Below, in pieces: positions 10,523 to 21,525 of a stretch of 64,000 bases of DNA. The translations under genes and the position numbers were made by a program. Each line of letters starts with the position of its first letter. Position 1 is the first letter of the stretch. Below the pieces are notes generated by a model, which saw only the letters and a program-made list of their open reading frames with translations, made no database searches and was not told where the DNA came from. Source of the DNA: Zygnema cylindricum (taxonomy: Eukaryota > Streptophyta > Zygnematophyceae > Zygnematales > Zygnemataceae); contig JBBHKE010002919.1 of assembly GCA_037447655.1 (NCBI GenBank), forward strand, positions 34,325-98,324, written 5' to 3'.

Positions 10523-12499
10523 TCAATAAATCAACTTAGGGGAAGACACTGGTTTTGTCATCATGTCTGCAATCATTTCTCTATCAATTTTATGAACAAG
10601 TTTAATAATTTTATTTTCTACCTTCTCTCTGACAAAGCTTAGTCTAATATTGATATGCTTAGCTTTGAAGTGATGTTTCGGATTAGCTGCAATCGAGATA
10701 GCAGCTTGATTATCACAAAAAACATTTTGAGTTCCAGACTTCATGAACCCAAGTTCTTCAAGAAGAGATTTAACCCACATTAATTCTTTGGTGGCAGCAC
10801 AGGAAGCCATGTATTCAGCCTCCATAGTGGACTGAGAAACTACTTTTTGATGCTTACTACTCCAACAACATACACCGCATCCAATTTGCAACACATATCC
10901 AGACGTACACCTCCTTAAAGGCACATCTCCATAATTGGCATCACTCAAAGTGGTGATGTCAATGTGCTCCCCTCCCAAATGCAACCATAATTCCCTTGTC
11001 CCCACAAGATACCTCATCACCCTTTTGGCAGCCTCGTAGTCTCTCTTTCTTGGTTCATTTAGACTTCTACTAAGGACAACTACAGCTGCAGCTATATCCG
11101 GACGGGTACTGTTCATAAAAGAAATTAAACTCCCTACAATATGCCGATAAGGAATATTTTCCATAAATTTTCTTTCTATCTCATCCATCTCATCATTAAT
11201 GATCAATATTCCTCTCTCTTCACTCCTTTCAAACACTTTCTTCAAATCCATAGGAGTAGTACATCCGTTTGCTTTTTCCATCTGAAATTTTTCTATTATA
11301 TAACCGATTGCATATTTTTGAGCGAGTCTTATAATTCAATTCCCTCTATCTCTTTCCATCTGAATTCCTAATATGTACTTTGCTTCGCCGAGATCTTTCA
11401 TATCAAAACTGCTTCTAAGATCCTGTTTTAGTTTGTTAGTTTTATCAAAGGACTTGCTTAAGACCAACAAATCATCCACATAAATAGCAATAAATATCAC
11501 TCCATTCTCATCCTCAAATAAATATATAGAGTGATCTGAACTAATTCTGATATACCCCAAACCGGTTTGAAATTGGTCTAGCTCTATATTCCACTGTCGC
11601 GGGGATTGCTTAAGCCCATAGAGTAATTTTATCAATTTGCAAACTTTATTTTCTTCCCTACTTTCCACGAATCCTTTCGGTTGCCTCATGAAAATTTCTT
11701 CTTCCAACTCCCCGTGCAAAAAGGCCTCTTTAATATCCATCTGGTGGATTTCAATATCCTGCGTTGCGGCTATACTTAAAAGGATTCTAACAGAAGGAAA
11801 TCTGACTACAGGTGCAAAGGTTTCTTCGTAGTCTATCCCCTCTTTCTGAGTATAACCTTTTGAACCTAACCTAGTTTTGTACCTCTCAATGGTATTATCC
11901 GGGTTTAATTTAAGTTTAAACACCCACTTACATCCGATCGGTTTTCGGTCCGGTGGACAATCTACCAACTCCCATGTATTGGCTTCCATGATAGAGGTCA
12001 TTTCTTCATTTATAGTTGTGATCCACCGGCTACTTTCTGGAGTGTTTATGGCCTCTAAGTATGTTTGAGGTTCATCTGGGTGACACATCTTTGTGAGTTG
12101 GTTATTTACTTGTCTTTCTTGAAGTCGTTTACTACTTCTTCTTCCCCCTTCAAAATCGGACGCCGGTATGGAAGGCATCCTTGGGTTTCGTTTTGGGAGA
12201 TTTTCAACTTCCCTATCTTCCAATTCCGGTGTCTCATCAAGTTCCTCATCGGTTTCCACTTCGTATTGTGGCGTTGCCTCGGATGTTGTCCTTTCCTCCT
12301 TCTCCTTTGGTAGATCTGCAGATTTTTCTCTTTCTCCCTCTTCTTTCTCTTCATTTTCAAAGTCAAAGTCAGAAAACTGATCCGTTTCAAATCTGATTTT
12401 GACTGCCTTATTATATTTGAATGGATCAATGGACTTCTCTTCATTCATCACCACCATGTGTTTTACCAAAATTATATCTCTCTTTTTCAAGTCATACAC
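10523..12499 (-). pseudogene. pol: element A2 RT and RNase H (one stop)
   Basis: This is a long copia pol frame broken by a single TAA at 11336-11338: both halves are in the same frame with no shift. The linker has acidic and PEST-like runs, then ASDFEGGRRSSKRLQER. RT begins near 12040, with [61 protein letters not shown] and intact YVDD (11471-11482). RNase H has TLSDANYGD, STMEAEYMAS and FCDNQAA, so all catalytic acids are present. It ends just before the polypurine tract. It is the best preserved pol in the window. Confidence 0.9.
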
Positions 12500-13427
12500 T
12501 CAGTATCCTTTTATGCTCTCATCATATCCTACAAGATATCATGGCTTCCCTCTCCCCTCTAACTTCCATTTTGTCTTATTGGAATCCAAACTGTAGACTT
12601 GACTTCCGAACACTCTCAAACTAGACAAATCAAGCTTTCTTCCTGCCCACCTCTCATACGGAGTTTCCTCCATATTTGCTGAAGTTAAGACTATATTTTT
12701 GATGAAATTAGCATAGTTTATAGACTCCGCCCAAAAGTGCAACCCTATCTTTTTATTAGTTAACATACTTCTAGACATATCTCCTAAAGTTATATTCACT
12801 CTTTGTGCTTCTCCATTTTGTTCTGAATTATAGGGATTAGTTTTCTCATGATGGATTCCTTATTCTTTAAGATATTTTTCATTTTCCCTTGAGGTGTATT
12901 CTTTCCCAGTATCACTTTTTATCTCTTTTATTGAGGTTTCATGTAGCTTTTCACTCCATACTTTATACTCTTTGAAACATCTTAATACTTTTGACTTATG
13001 TCTGAGAAAGTATACCTTCGTGTATCTAGTCCAATCATCTGTGATAGTTAATATCCATCTCTTTTCCCCATGTGAAGCATACCTAGGAGGTCCCCAAACA
13101 TCAGTATGAACTAGATCTAATACTTTCTCTCTCCTAGATGTGGTTGCCTTGGAAATGGAAGTCTATGAATCTTCCCTTGGGCACATCAACTACAATCATC
13201 AAAGGTCTCATCATCTTCAAAAGTAATACCCTCCACTATTCTCTTTTTCTTCATTTTCTTTAATCTATCTAGATGCACATGCCCCAACCTTTTATGCCAA
13301 AGCATCATCTCACTTGCACACGAGTAGAGAACACTCTTTTCATTGCAAAGAACAATTTTGAACATTCCTTGATTGACCTTCTCAGCTATGAAATAAACCG
13401 CATTATCAATTTTTGCTGTATATTTAT
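12500..13427 (-). pseudogene. pol: element A2 integrase and GAG-pre-integrase
   Basis: Copia integrase remnant, interrupted by TGA stops near 12502 (CGA to TGA in GYRVYDLKK) and 12536. The core includes LGDMSRSMLTNKKIGLHFWAE and NPYNSEQNGEAQRVN. The N-terminal LWHKRLGHVHLDRLKK gives the His part of the HHCC finger near 13290, preceded by a GAG-pre piece with YFIAEKVNQGMFKIV. At about 13427 the sequence changes to an unrelated LTR, so protease and gag are missing. Confidence 0.85.
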
Positions 13428-13754
13428 CCTCTTGTATCTATTAATATTTATCAAACCCTATATATCATAGGTACAAGTACTAGACTATAAGATAAGACGA
13501 CCGTCTTGTTCGGTAGTCTACAGGGACAAGAATAAAATCCTTGGTCCCATAACCTTTTTCCAAGGGCTAATCTCCTTATCTTCTTCTGGCTACTCAGACA
13601 GCCATGGCTCTTTCTCTCTCTCTCACTAGTATTCAAGTAATAGGACAAGTATGAGGACAAGAGAGAGGGAAAGTCAGAGCCTAACTGTTAAATAAGACAT
13701 TTTGGTAATCTAAACTCTAACATAGAAAATACAATAAAACCTCAGATTTCAACA
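13428..13754 (-). mobile_element. partial 3' LTR of element B2
   Basis: The first third (element strand) of a family B LTR, colinear with 27428-27753. It keeps the tRNA-like T-arm hairpin GGGACAAG...CTTGGTCCC (13521-13546), the CCATGGCT block and the TATTTTCTATG hairpin arm next to its start. The rest of the LTR is deleted and fused to element A2 integrase. The polypurine tract AAATAAAGGGGAG follows at 13755-13768. Confidence 0.75.
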
Positions 13755-13799
13755 CTCCCCTTTATTTTCTAGTCCTCTTTCCTTAAGTCAACACTGTTC

Positions 13800-15340
13800 C
13801 CTTCAAAATTTAAATCTAGGAGATGGGACTGGCTTAGTCATCATGTTTGCTACCATTTCACCATCTGGCTTATACTACAAACTCACAATTTTGTTTTCAA
13901 CCTTTTCTCTCGCAAAGCTCAGAATATATCCACATGTATGGCTTTGATATGGTATTTTGGGTTAGGTGCAATTGTAATGGCAGCTTGGTTATCACAAAAC
14001 ACTTTGTGAGTTCTGACCTTTATGAACCCAAGTTGTTGCAAAAGAGACTTCACCCACATTAGTTCTTTCACAGCAGAATAAGAGGCCATTTACTCAGCCT
14101 CCATAGTGGATTGAGCAACCACCTTTTGTTGCTTACTGCTCCAACAGCAAGCACTATTCCAAACATACAAAACATATATAGATGTACATCTCCTCATAGG
14201 CATCTCCATAGTTGGCATCATTCTAAGCGGTGATATCAGTATTCTCCCCTACCAGATGCAACCAAAGATCCCGGGTTCCTATCGAATACCTCATAACCCT
14301 CTTTAATGCATCCCAATCTTTTTTTCTAGGATCATTACGACTCCTAGTGAGGACCCCAACTGCTGCAGCTATGTTCGTTTCGGTACAATTCATGAAATAA
14401 ATCAGAGTTCCTACGACTTGTCTATAAGGAAATGATTTCATAAACTGTCTCTCTTCCGGGTTCATTTCCTCATCAAGAATGATTACACCTCCTTCTACAC
14501 TTCCATCACCTACTTTCTTCAAGTCCATGGGAGTGGACCAACTGTTTGTCTTATCCATTTGAAACTTTTCTAGCATATTTCCAATTGCCGCTTTCTGAGT
14601 TAATCTTATTACTCATTTCCATCTATTTTTTTCCATCTAAATTCCTAAGATATATCTTGCCTCGCCTAAATATTTCATTTCAAATCTGCTTCTTAAATCT
14701 TTCTTTGACTTATTTATCTTTTTAATGGACTTACTTTATACTAGCAAATCATTTACATAGATGGCAATAAAGAAAACCCTCTCTTCATCGTTAGACATGT
14801 AAATAGAGTGGTCAGAGTTGATTTTGACATATCCCACGTTGGTTAGGAATTCATCTAGTTTCTTGTTCAATTGTTAGGGAGCCTATTTCAGCCCATACAA
14901 GGACTTTATAAGTTTGCAAACTTTACTCTCCTTTCCTTCCTCTTAAAATCCTTCCGGCTGCCTCATAAAAATCTCTTCCTCTAACTTTTCATTGAGGAAG
15001 GCAGTTTTGATATCCATCTGATGAATTTCGATGTCTTTCGCTGCCCCTAGGCTGAGGAGAATCCTTACGAAAGGAAAATGTACAACCAGTGCAAAGGTCT
15101 CTTCATTGTCAATTCCCTCTTTTTAGGTAAATCTATTTGCTACCAAACTAGCTTTGTACCTCTCAATGGTATTATTTGGATTTAGTCTCAATTTAAACAC
15201 CTATTTACACCCAATCGGCTTTTTGTCAAGAGGATAATCCACTAATTCCCACGTATTGGCTTCCACAATGGGAGCCATATCATCATTAATGGCTCTTACC
15301 CATGTGTCTTTTTTTGGAATGTTAACCGCCTCTGAGGAAG
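13800..15340 (-). pseudogene. pol: element B2 RT and RNase H
   Basis: Degraded copia RT and RNase H. The connection (14223-14576) reads LEKFQMDKTNSWSTPMDLKK...YFMNCTETNIAAAVG. The RT active site is YVND (14748-14759): the second aspartate of YVDD is lost. RNase H pieces with EAE-MAS and WCWSSKQQKVV-like words lie at 14090-14140. RT N-terminal motifs (WELVDYPLDKKPIG-like) lie at 15190-15260. Stops and frameshifts occur every 100-300 bp. Confidence 0.8.
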
Positions 15341-16062
15341 TCAAAGGCTCATCAAAATATGACAGTTTTGTAACCTTGTGAGCTGTCTGTTTTCCTTGCA
15401 GCCTTTTGCTGCTCCTTCATCGTTTTTCAAATTCAGAAGCTGGAATGGAGGGTAATCTCGGCTACTTCCAAACTGTTTCATCTGCTCTCCTATCCATAGG
15501 AACTGAATCCTCTTCCTCCATGTCATTGAATTGTATTGGAGCTTGCGGATTCGCTGGGGTCTCCTCTTCGGTCTAAGTTTCTTCTGGATCTGTGATAATT
15601 TGATGACTGACATTCCTTTCAGGAAAATCTGACTCTTTCTCACTCTCTGATTCATATCTATTCTGATTGTCTTAGAATATTTGAAGGGCTCTATCGACTT
15701 CCCTTCATCCATGATAAGTAGGGGCTTAACTATAATGATATCATTCGTTTCGATGACTCCCTATCCCTTGACATCCTCATCATATCCCACTTGTTATCTT
15801 GGCTTTCCCTTAGCATCTAGTTTCCAACCCTTTTGATGAAAATTCAGGCTATACACTTGACTCCCAAATACTCTCAGATGAGATACATCCGGCTTCCTCC
15901 CAACCCATCTCTCCTGCAGTGTTTCTCATTTTATAGTTGTTGTAAAAACTCTATTCTTGATGTAATTGGCACAGTTTATAGCTTCAATCCAAAAGCGCTT
16001 TCCTATCTTTTTATTAGTTAGCATGCTTCGGGCGCTATCACCTAGAGGTCTATTTACTCTTT
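15341..16062 (-). pseudogene. pol: element B2 linker and integrase C-terminus
   Basis: The basic/acidic linker (15341-15712) contains the MDEGKSIEPFKYSKTIRI motif that starts the integrase to RT linker in this clade. The integrase C-terminal part has SARSMLTNKKIGKRFWIEAINCANYIKNRVFT (15926-16111, of which 16063 onward belongs to the inserted LTR). Element C is inserted at 16063, so the rest of B2 is gone or displaced. Confidence 0.75.
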
Positions 16063-17024
16063 TGCTGTCCATAGCCATTTCCAGCCATGGATTTACCCTC
16101 GGAAGCACCACAGACTACCACAAAAACTACCTACTTTGAATCCACTCTGAATTCTACAGAATTGACAAAGAAATTTGAAACTACATAAACATGTATTCCC
16201 TAGGTCACTAAGTATCCCCACAAATTTCATATAAAAATACGAAATAGAGTTATCACATCACCCAGCCAAAGTTGCAAAAAAAAAGAGTGCCATAACTTTG
16301 ATTAAACAGTCCAATTTCACAATGAAGCCCCAAGCAAACCAGAAACAAAATAGGTCTAGAAAATTTCCACAATATAGATAACATAACCAAAAAACCACAT
16401 GCAAAATTTCAAAAGGTTATGCCAAAAGATCACAATGTTCTTGCAATTCAAAATCTGCTAAAAACTGCTTCACAGTTTTCCATACAAGGAATTCCTAATG
16501 CCAGAATATTCTAAGTCCTATATGTACAAGTGAACCTGCTGGTGATCTAAACCGTTGTTCGACCGGTACACTAAACCTTATCAAAACAAAAACCCGCCGT
16601 CAACCGTACACAAATATTTACAACAAACCTAAAACTAACAGTCGCTAAATTGAAGAGGTACGTGGTCAATTGAAGTAGTACGCGGTCAAAGTTCGCCCGT
16701 TGAAATGACGGCGCAGTTAATATTTTCCTTCTAAAAATGACAGTGAACTCCGTTCGCCGTCCGCACATTCTTTCATCACCGAGGGTGAACATCCACGTGT
16801 AAACCCGATCCTTGTACATTTCGTCATTCGGAACACACAATCTTGACTTCCCTACGGACCGACACGTGTGCCTGGAGTGTCCTCAACCCGTGTACTCCTT
16901 TCGGACATACATACCACACTTAAAACCTTTCTACGATAAATCAGCCTGCACCAAAAACGACAAAGTTTTAAATCTCTTTCTCACACACGAGATAAAGAGA
17001 AGACTAAAGGTTTCCAAAACAACA
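16063..17024 (-). mobile_element. 3' LTR of element C (K-related)
   Basis: A 962-bp LTR with ends TGCTGTCC.../...CCAAAACAACA, followed by the tract CTAAAGGTTTAGGGGAG (17025-17041, element strand). It is homologous to the K LTRs, including the ACACGTGGA G-box-like block near 16795 and a short conserved frame (16571-16840). The inner end encodes the leader M-A-G-N-G-Y-G-Q-Q. Confidence 0.8.
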
Positions 17025-17155
17025 CTCCCCTAAACCTTTAGACTCTCTCAGCCACTAAAACCTAATTCCTTTTTGCCAAACTTCAATTTAGGTGTCGGTA
17101 AAGCCTTAGCCATCATATTGGCTACCATCATCTCATCCGGCAAATAGCTGAGTTT
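17025..17155 (-). pseudogene. pol: element C RNase H C-terminal scrap
   Basis: It reads KLSYLPDEMMVANMMAKALP and then KKELGFSG-stop up to the polypurine tract, the usual C-terminus of copia RNase H in these families. Everything upstream in pol (RT, integrase, protease) is deleted at about 17155. Confidence 0.75.
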
Positions 17156-17644
17156 CTAAATTACATTTCAAAATTAATTTAATCATTTTAAAATAATGTT
17201 TTTTAAAAGTTAGTTTCGTGCATCTATGAAGCCACACCACCAGCTGTCACACATTTCTCCCCCCCCAGCTACCTCCTCTAGCTAAATTTGCTATCTACCT
17301 CCGATCAATTTTCCCTGTGACATTTCTCCCCCCCTGAGCTACCTCCTCTAGCTAAATTTGCTATCTACCTCCGATCAATTTTCCCTTGTTGTTCCACCAC
17401 TGCTTCCGCTACCTGCCATCTCTCTATGTCTTAAAAAAAAAAAAAAAATCCTTCCAACCGATTTTAGAATCCAAAATACTAAATCCGATATTCGATAATT
17501 ATTACTAAATGTCAAAGGTAGCTACCTCCATAGATTTACTTTTCACGATGTTTTTTTTTTACCACTTTCTGCACATGTTTTTTTCTACGGTTGAACCTTT
17601 GAATTCTACTTCTCTTTCCTCATTTTCTTAATGTAATTTGTTAT
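17156..17644. other. non-coding spacer with poly-A and short tandem repeat
   Basis: No coding sequence is seen. It replaces the deleted pol of element C. It holds a 69-bp tandem repeat (17251-17388) and a run of about 16 A (17432-17447). The word AAAAGTTAGTTTCGTGC at 17206 recurs with one change at 1643, at the truncation point of LTR A1, so a shared unknown repeat may begin there. Confidence 0.5.
17251..17388. repeat. 69-bp direct tandem repeat, two copies
   Basis: Units start with ACATTTCTCC at 17251 and 17320, and both run through GCTACCTCCTCTAGC and CCGATCAATTTTCCCT. The differences are a few bases around the C-run. Confidence 0.85.
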
Positions 17645-18797
17645 TCAATCAATTTTTGCATTTTTATTTTCTTTCCTAATATTATAAACTTCCCTTCCTA
17701 CTCCAAGTTTCTGAACATTTTTTCTCTGTCTTTTTCTAAGTGCATTAATCTTCTCATGCATATTTTTTTCAGTTTCTACTTCCAAGTGACTTTCACTTCC
17801 TCCACCTATTCTCACTTCAATCACCACTCCCTCTTGTAAATCTTTATCACTCACCAATCTGTCGTCAAAAAAATCAAAAACATTGACAGAAACCGAGTAC
17901 TTTCCTGTCACCTCTTTCTCCACTCCATTTTTGGTGTCATCAAATTTTTCCCTTCCTTTCTCATTTTCCACATTTAGAAAAACAACAGTCGGCAGGTATA
18001 CAAATTCGTCCACAGGATGTGTAACTCTTCGTGTAGGAGGTTGAACTCGATTGTCATCCCATCTGTTTCTAGAATTTCCTGTGACACATGCACTTTAATA
18101 GAACGAAAACACTTTGAAGGTATGCCCTAAATCATTACAGTAAAAACAATTTTCTGATTAACAATTTTTTCTATTTTTATGAAAATGTGATTTAACGCTC
18201 AGAAAATTCCCCTTATCCTTTAAAGCCTCTTTATTCTTCTCTTCATCTAAAACAAATCTGATTGCTAAAGGTAAGTTCCAATCCTTTTTATCAACTTGTT
18301 TTAATCTATCTAAAACACACATGTATTCCCAAAGTAATCCTTTCATTAATAAAAGAGCCTTTTGAGTATTTGTAAAATTTCCTCATACAATATCATTTTC
18401 TACAAAAAATCTTTGCAAACTATGGCAATTTTTCAACATGGTACCTAGAGCATACTTATATTAAACTATTTTTGTAACACTACTCATCCAGTGATTCACA
18501 TAAGTCTTTTGATATGTACGTTCTTACCACTTCCATAATTGAGCTGCACTTTCAAGATCAAGGTAAGTCATTACAAGTTCCTCAATCAATGATAGCTTGA
18601 TAATCCGCAAACACTCATTATTATTCTCCTTCCATCCAATTGATGATTCAACACAAGTCCCATCCACTACATCCATTAGCTCCCTTAACTTGAAGTTGCC
18701 CTCCATAATACTCTGCCAATAGTAATATTCAGATCTATCAAATATAGGTTATTTTGATTCATACAATATGGGTAGCCATGGGTGTGGGCCCATAACC
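17645..18797 (-). pseudogene. gag: element C gag
   Basis: Divergent copia Gag starting at the primer site (VMGPT-like, 18783-18797). Readable blocks are ESSIGWKENNNECLRIIKLSLIEELVMTYLDLESAAQLWKW (part of 18524-18706, helical Gag core), then LLWEYMCVLDRLKQV...AIRFVLDEEKNKEAL (18158-18346). Next is a zinc knuckle, C-FY-C-NDLG-H-TFKV-F, whose last Cys is now Phe. The 122-residue frame 17645-18013 continues the polyprotein past the knuckle with acidic and basic runs. I recognise no domain in it. There are several stops. Confidence 0.7.
18783..18797 (-). promoter_or_regulatory. primer-binding site of element C
   Basis: On the element strand it starts GGTTATGGGCCCAC, directly after the LTR end ...GACAACA. 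It matches 14 nt of the initiator tRNA-Met anticodon arm and encodes V-M-G-P. Confidence 0.75.
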
Positions 18798-19029
18798 TGT
18801 TGTCCATAGCCATTTCCCGCCATAGATTTACCATTGGAAGCACCACAGACTACCACAAAAACTACCTACTTTGAGTCCACTTAGAATTCTACAGAATTAA
18901 CAAACCAATCTATAACCTACATAAACAGATATTACTTAGGTCACTAAGTATCCCCACAAATTTCATTTAAAAATACCAAATAGAATTGTCACATCACCCA
19001 GCAATGCCAACAGTTGTCTCAGAACAACA
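18798..19029 (-). mobile_element. 5' LTR of element C, mostly deleted
   Basis: 18798-18998 matches 16063-16265 of the 3' LTR. At the motif CACCCAGC it jumps to GCCAACAGTTGTCTCAGAACAACA, which resembles an LTR inner end of the E type in the opposite orientation. Only about 230 bp remain between the primer site and the flanking copia, so about 730 bp of LTR were lost, probably by recombination. Confidence 0.55.
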
Positions 19030-19502
19030 AAATATACCTCATCATCATACTTTGCTATAAAAGTTTCGTTCCTAGTGTAAGTCTCAAAATCTTTATCATC
19101 TAAGACAGAAAAAGAGATGAGATTCTTGCTTAACTAAGGTATATAGGGAATATCTAAGAAAGTCACTATGGACATCTGACTCTCCACTAGTACCTTTAAA
19201 TCTACCAATCCCACTAGAATTGAAAGAACTACTCTCCCATCTCCATACTCTATCTCTATAGTGGGAATCTTTCTCAGCTAAGTAAATAATTTCTTTTTAC
19301 GGCACATATGCATTGAGGCACCTGAGTCAATAATCCAACCTTCCTCTGGAGCTTCTCGGAGAGCTCCGATCGCACACTTCTGCCTCCTTGGGATCTATTT
19401 TTCCTCCAGTATTTCGTTGAGAAGAAGCTCCCCATCTTATTCATCCGAGGTCTCCTCCTCTTGGAACTCCCGTGTCACTTATGTGGTCACAAGTGCCTTC
19501 TT
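19030..19502 (-). pseudogene. pol: element B3 protease
   Basis: Retropepsin region of a minus-strand copia. GWIIDSGASMHM (active site D-S-G) is encoded near 19300-19330. FTKLRK-, VELEYGDGRVV-like and LYIPQLSKN-like blocks follow, down to TRNETFIAKYDDEVYF at about 19036. It is truncated where element C abuts. Its frame is connected to the gag at 19503-20353 but broken by stops. Confidence 0.75.
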
Positions 19503-20353
19503 CTATGCGATAGATCCACTAGATTTGTTCTCCTTAAGCCTCAACTCTCTCAACTTAGTGCACTCTGCCATGTAGTGTTTCGATTTCTTGCAAAAATGGC
19601 AAAGCCCCTTTGGAGGTAGAGATCCGGATCCATCCGGTTGAGCTCCTCTCCCTCCTCCACCAAAACTCACATAAGGTTTCTGCTTCTCTTGATCTCTGCA
19701 ATTGGTTCTGGCGGTCAAGGCTTGACCACACTTTACTCCCCTCAAAAGTTCAATGATGTTCTCTCTTACAAAGATCATTTGAATCACTGTGCTCCAAATC
19801 CATTGGTTGTCCGGCAGATCCTGAACCGTGTTGAGAATATTAAAATACTCCTTTGGGAGCTTCATCAACAAGGTATTTACCTTCTCCTTTTCATATTCCA
19901 CCTTTCTAGCACTCTCCAACTCCAAAAACCAACCAGCCAAATCATTAAAAAAGTCAAGCATTTTCTCTCCTTTATAAACAAATGCCTGAATTTTCAGATC
20001 TTCGAGTTTTTGTTCTTGAATTGTGCCACTTCTATAAATGCCTTCAAGTGCCTCCCACAGGTCGACTGCACTTTCTACATTAAGATGAGGTGTGGCCACT
20101 TTCCGAGAAAAGTGATTGAAAATAAAGTGATATGTTATAGAGTTGTTGAAGTCCCAAACATCAGAGTCATTTTCCTCAGTTTTAGGAATTACTTCCATCG
20201 GTACCATCTTAGGTGCCGATCTCAAAGTCACTTGTGTCAGCTTCTCTTTTTCCTTTCCAGTATCAGTGACGCTACTCTCTCCTTTATCATCCTCATTTTT
20301 TTGACTGTCCGTATTCTGCTGATAATCGTACTCCATTAAATCCCGATGGGGCT
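19503..20353 (-). pseudogene. gag: element B3 gag, C-terminal part
   Basis: The longest intact gag frame here (277 residues, 19503-20336). It has the helical core with YHFIFNHFSRKVATPHLN and VDLWEALEGIYRSG, then FFNDLAGWF, LLMKLPKEYFNIL and MIFVRENIIELLRG. A Gly-rich stretch precedes the zinc knuckle C-HF-C-KKSK-H-YMAE-C (residues about 250-263). The visible start at 20336 is not the real one. The gene continues at 26601-26748 on the other side of element G, which inserted between the two parts. Gag would form virus-like particles and bind element RNA. Confidence 0.85.
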
Positions 20354-21245
20354 TGTTGAAAAATGTAATTTATATCTTGTCTCTATTTTATTTTTGTTTC
20401 TAACAAGAGAGAGAGAGAGAGAATGAAAGATACGCCATGGCTGCCGCGCTATTTAGAAAGGTGGTAGACTAAAGGAGAGGGCATTTTTACCAAAATGCCG
20501 CCCTTGACCGGATTTGAACCTAGGTCCTACCAACCACATTTAATGGGACGCCTTAACCATTAAGTCCTCAACGCAACGATGAACTCACTAGATGTGATAC
20601 GTACTTAAATTGTGACACGACGGCAAATTCACACCAAACTCACTACGAGACACATGTGAAACAATTCATGCACGAACGCGAATTTGAATCGTGTAAATTT
20701 AACTGATCAAAAGGTCGTCGTTGCAACCGCCACCCAAATGAGCTTTTGGCGGCATTTGGAGATAGCATCACACACTGCCACGTGGCATCACACTATTGGA
20801 TACCAGAGAAGATGGGAGGAACCATGGCTCTCGATTTGACAGGCGTCACCTTGAAGGCCATGTCGTACAATGGTCGTACAACAAGTATATCGGCCACTAC
20901 CCTTTTTGTACTGTATAGTGTTCCCAAAGGACTAGGGTTTAGTAATAGGTAGCTGAGAGTAGGCAGACTCGGACTTAGTAATATTTGAGGCGCCTCTCTC
21001 TAGGTGACCTTCTGTATCAGTAGGTTGTTTTTGGCCAGCCATAACTAATTGCTCTAGGGAGCAAATTTAGTGATTTTATTTGCGTTGGACTCAAAGGAGT
21101 CTTTTCCTCACAAGGGTGAGGCTGGTGAGAGTCATTGCCTGCGAGGGTGGCAGTAATTATTTGGAAACCAAAGTGGGTTGATGTTATCCTAGTAGCTACT
21201 TATGAACTGTGCATTTTGTGGGGTAACGGAGCTCACAAAATTTTA
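20354..21245 (+). mobile_element. 5' LTR of element G
   Basis: An 892-bp LTR starting TGTTGAAAAATG, with a GAGAGA run, the CCATGGCTGCC block, G-box CCACGTGGC (20778-20786), the GTACAATGGTCGTACAA block and an end aligned with ...GAGTTTCA of the 3' LTR (here ...ATTTTA). The tRNA-like module is on the opposite strand. Confidence 0.9.
20496..20573 (-). other. tRNA-like module in 5' LTR of G (antisense)
   Basis: Read on the minus strand: an A box GGACTTAATGGTTAAGG (20551-20567) and a B box GGTTCAAATCC (20510-20520). The latter is a perfect fit to the Pol III B-box consensus. It is the partner copy of the module at 25856-25931. Confidence 0.65.
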
Positions 21246-21470
21246 GGTTATGGTTCCACCACCTATGGTGAACATAACGGATAGTTTAGGCGTTATCTAT
21301 AAGGGAAAAAGAGGTGGACAAACGAACGAACAAGAAATGGGAGCTCCAAATACAGGCGTTTGTCACTTTTGTAGAACATTGGGACGTTACATGGCTGATT
21401 GCACCAGATTGGAAGAATTAAGTATCAAATACGGAAAGGTTGACAGCACCAATGAGGAGATGTAAGACAT
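21246..21470 (+). pseudogene. gag: element G gag, internally deleted
   Basis: It begins at the primer site (GGTTATGG, 21246-21253) with M-V-P-P-P-M-V and then jumps almost at once to the C-terminus. The zinc knuckle is C-HF-C-RTLG-R-YMAD-C, with the His changed to Arg. The helical Gag core seen in B3 (about 230 residues) is missing. The frame ends STNEEM-stop. This product could not build a particle or bind zinc normally. Confidence 0.8.
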
Positions 21471-21525
21471 TCTCCAAAATATAAAATTAGATAATGAAGT
21501 GGAAACACCAAGCAAGCAATAATGT

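Noticed and set aside
12065-12444. Plus- and minus-strand frames of 60-112 codons
   Set aside because: They overlap the well-supported pol frame of A2 and only mirror its biased codons.
16571-16840. 89-codon minus-strand frame as an independent gene
   Set aside because: It lies wholly inside LTR C1 and matches the K LTR frame. It is treated as an LTR feature, not a host gene.
19638-20339. 233-codon plus-strand frame
   Set aside because: It is the shadow of the real minus-strand gag of B3, which has Gag motifs and a zinc knuckle.
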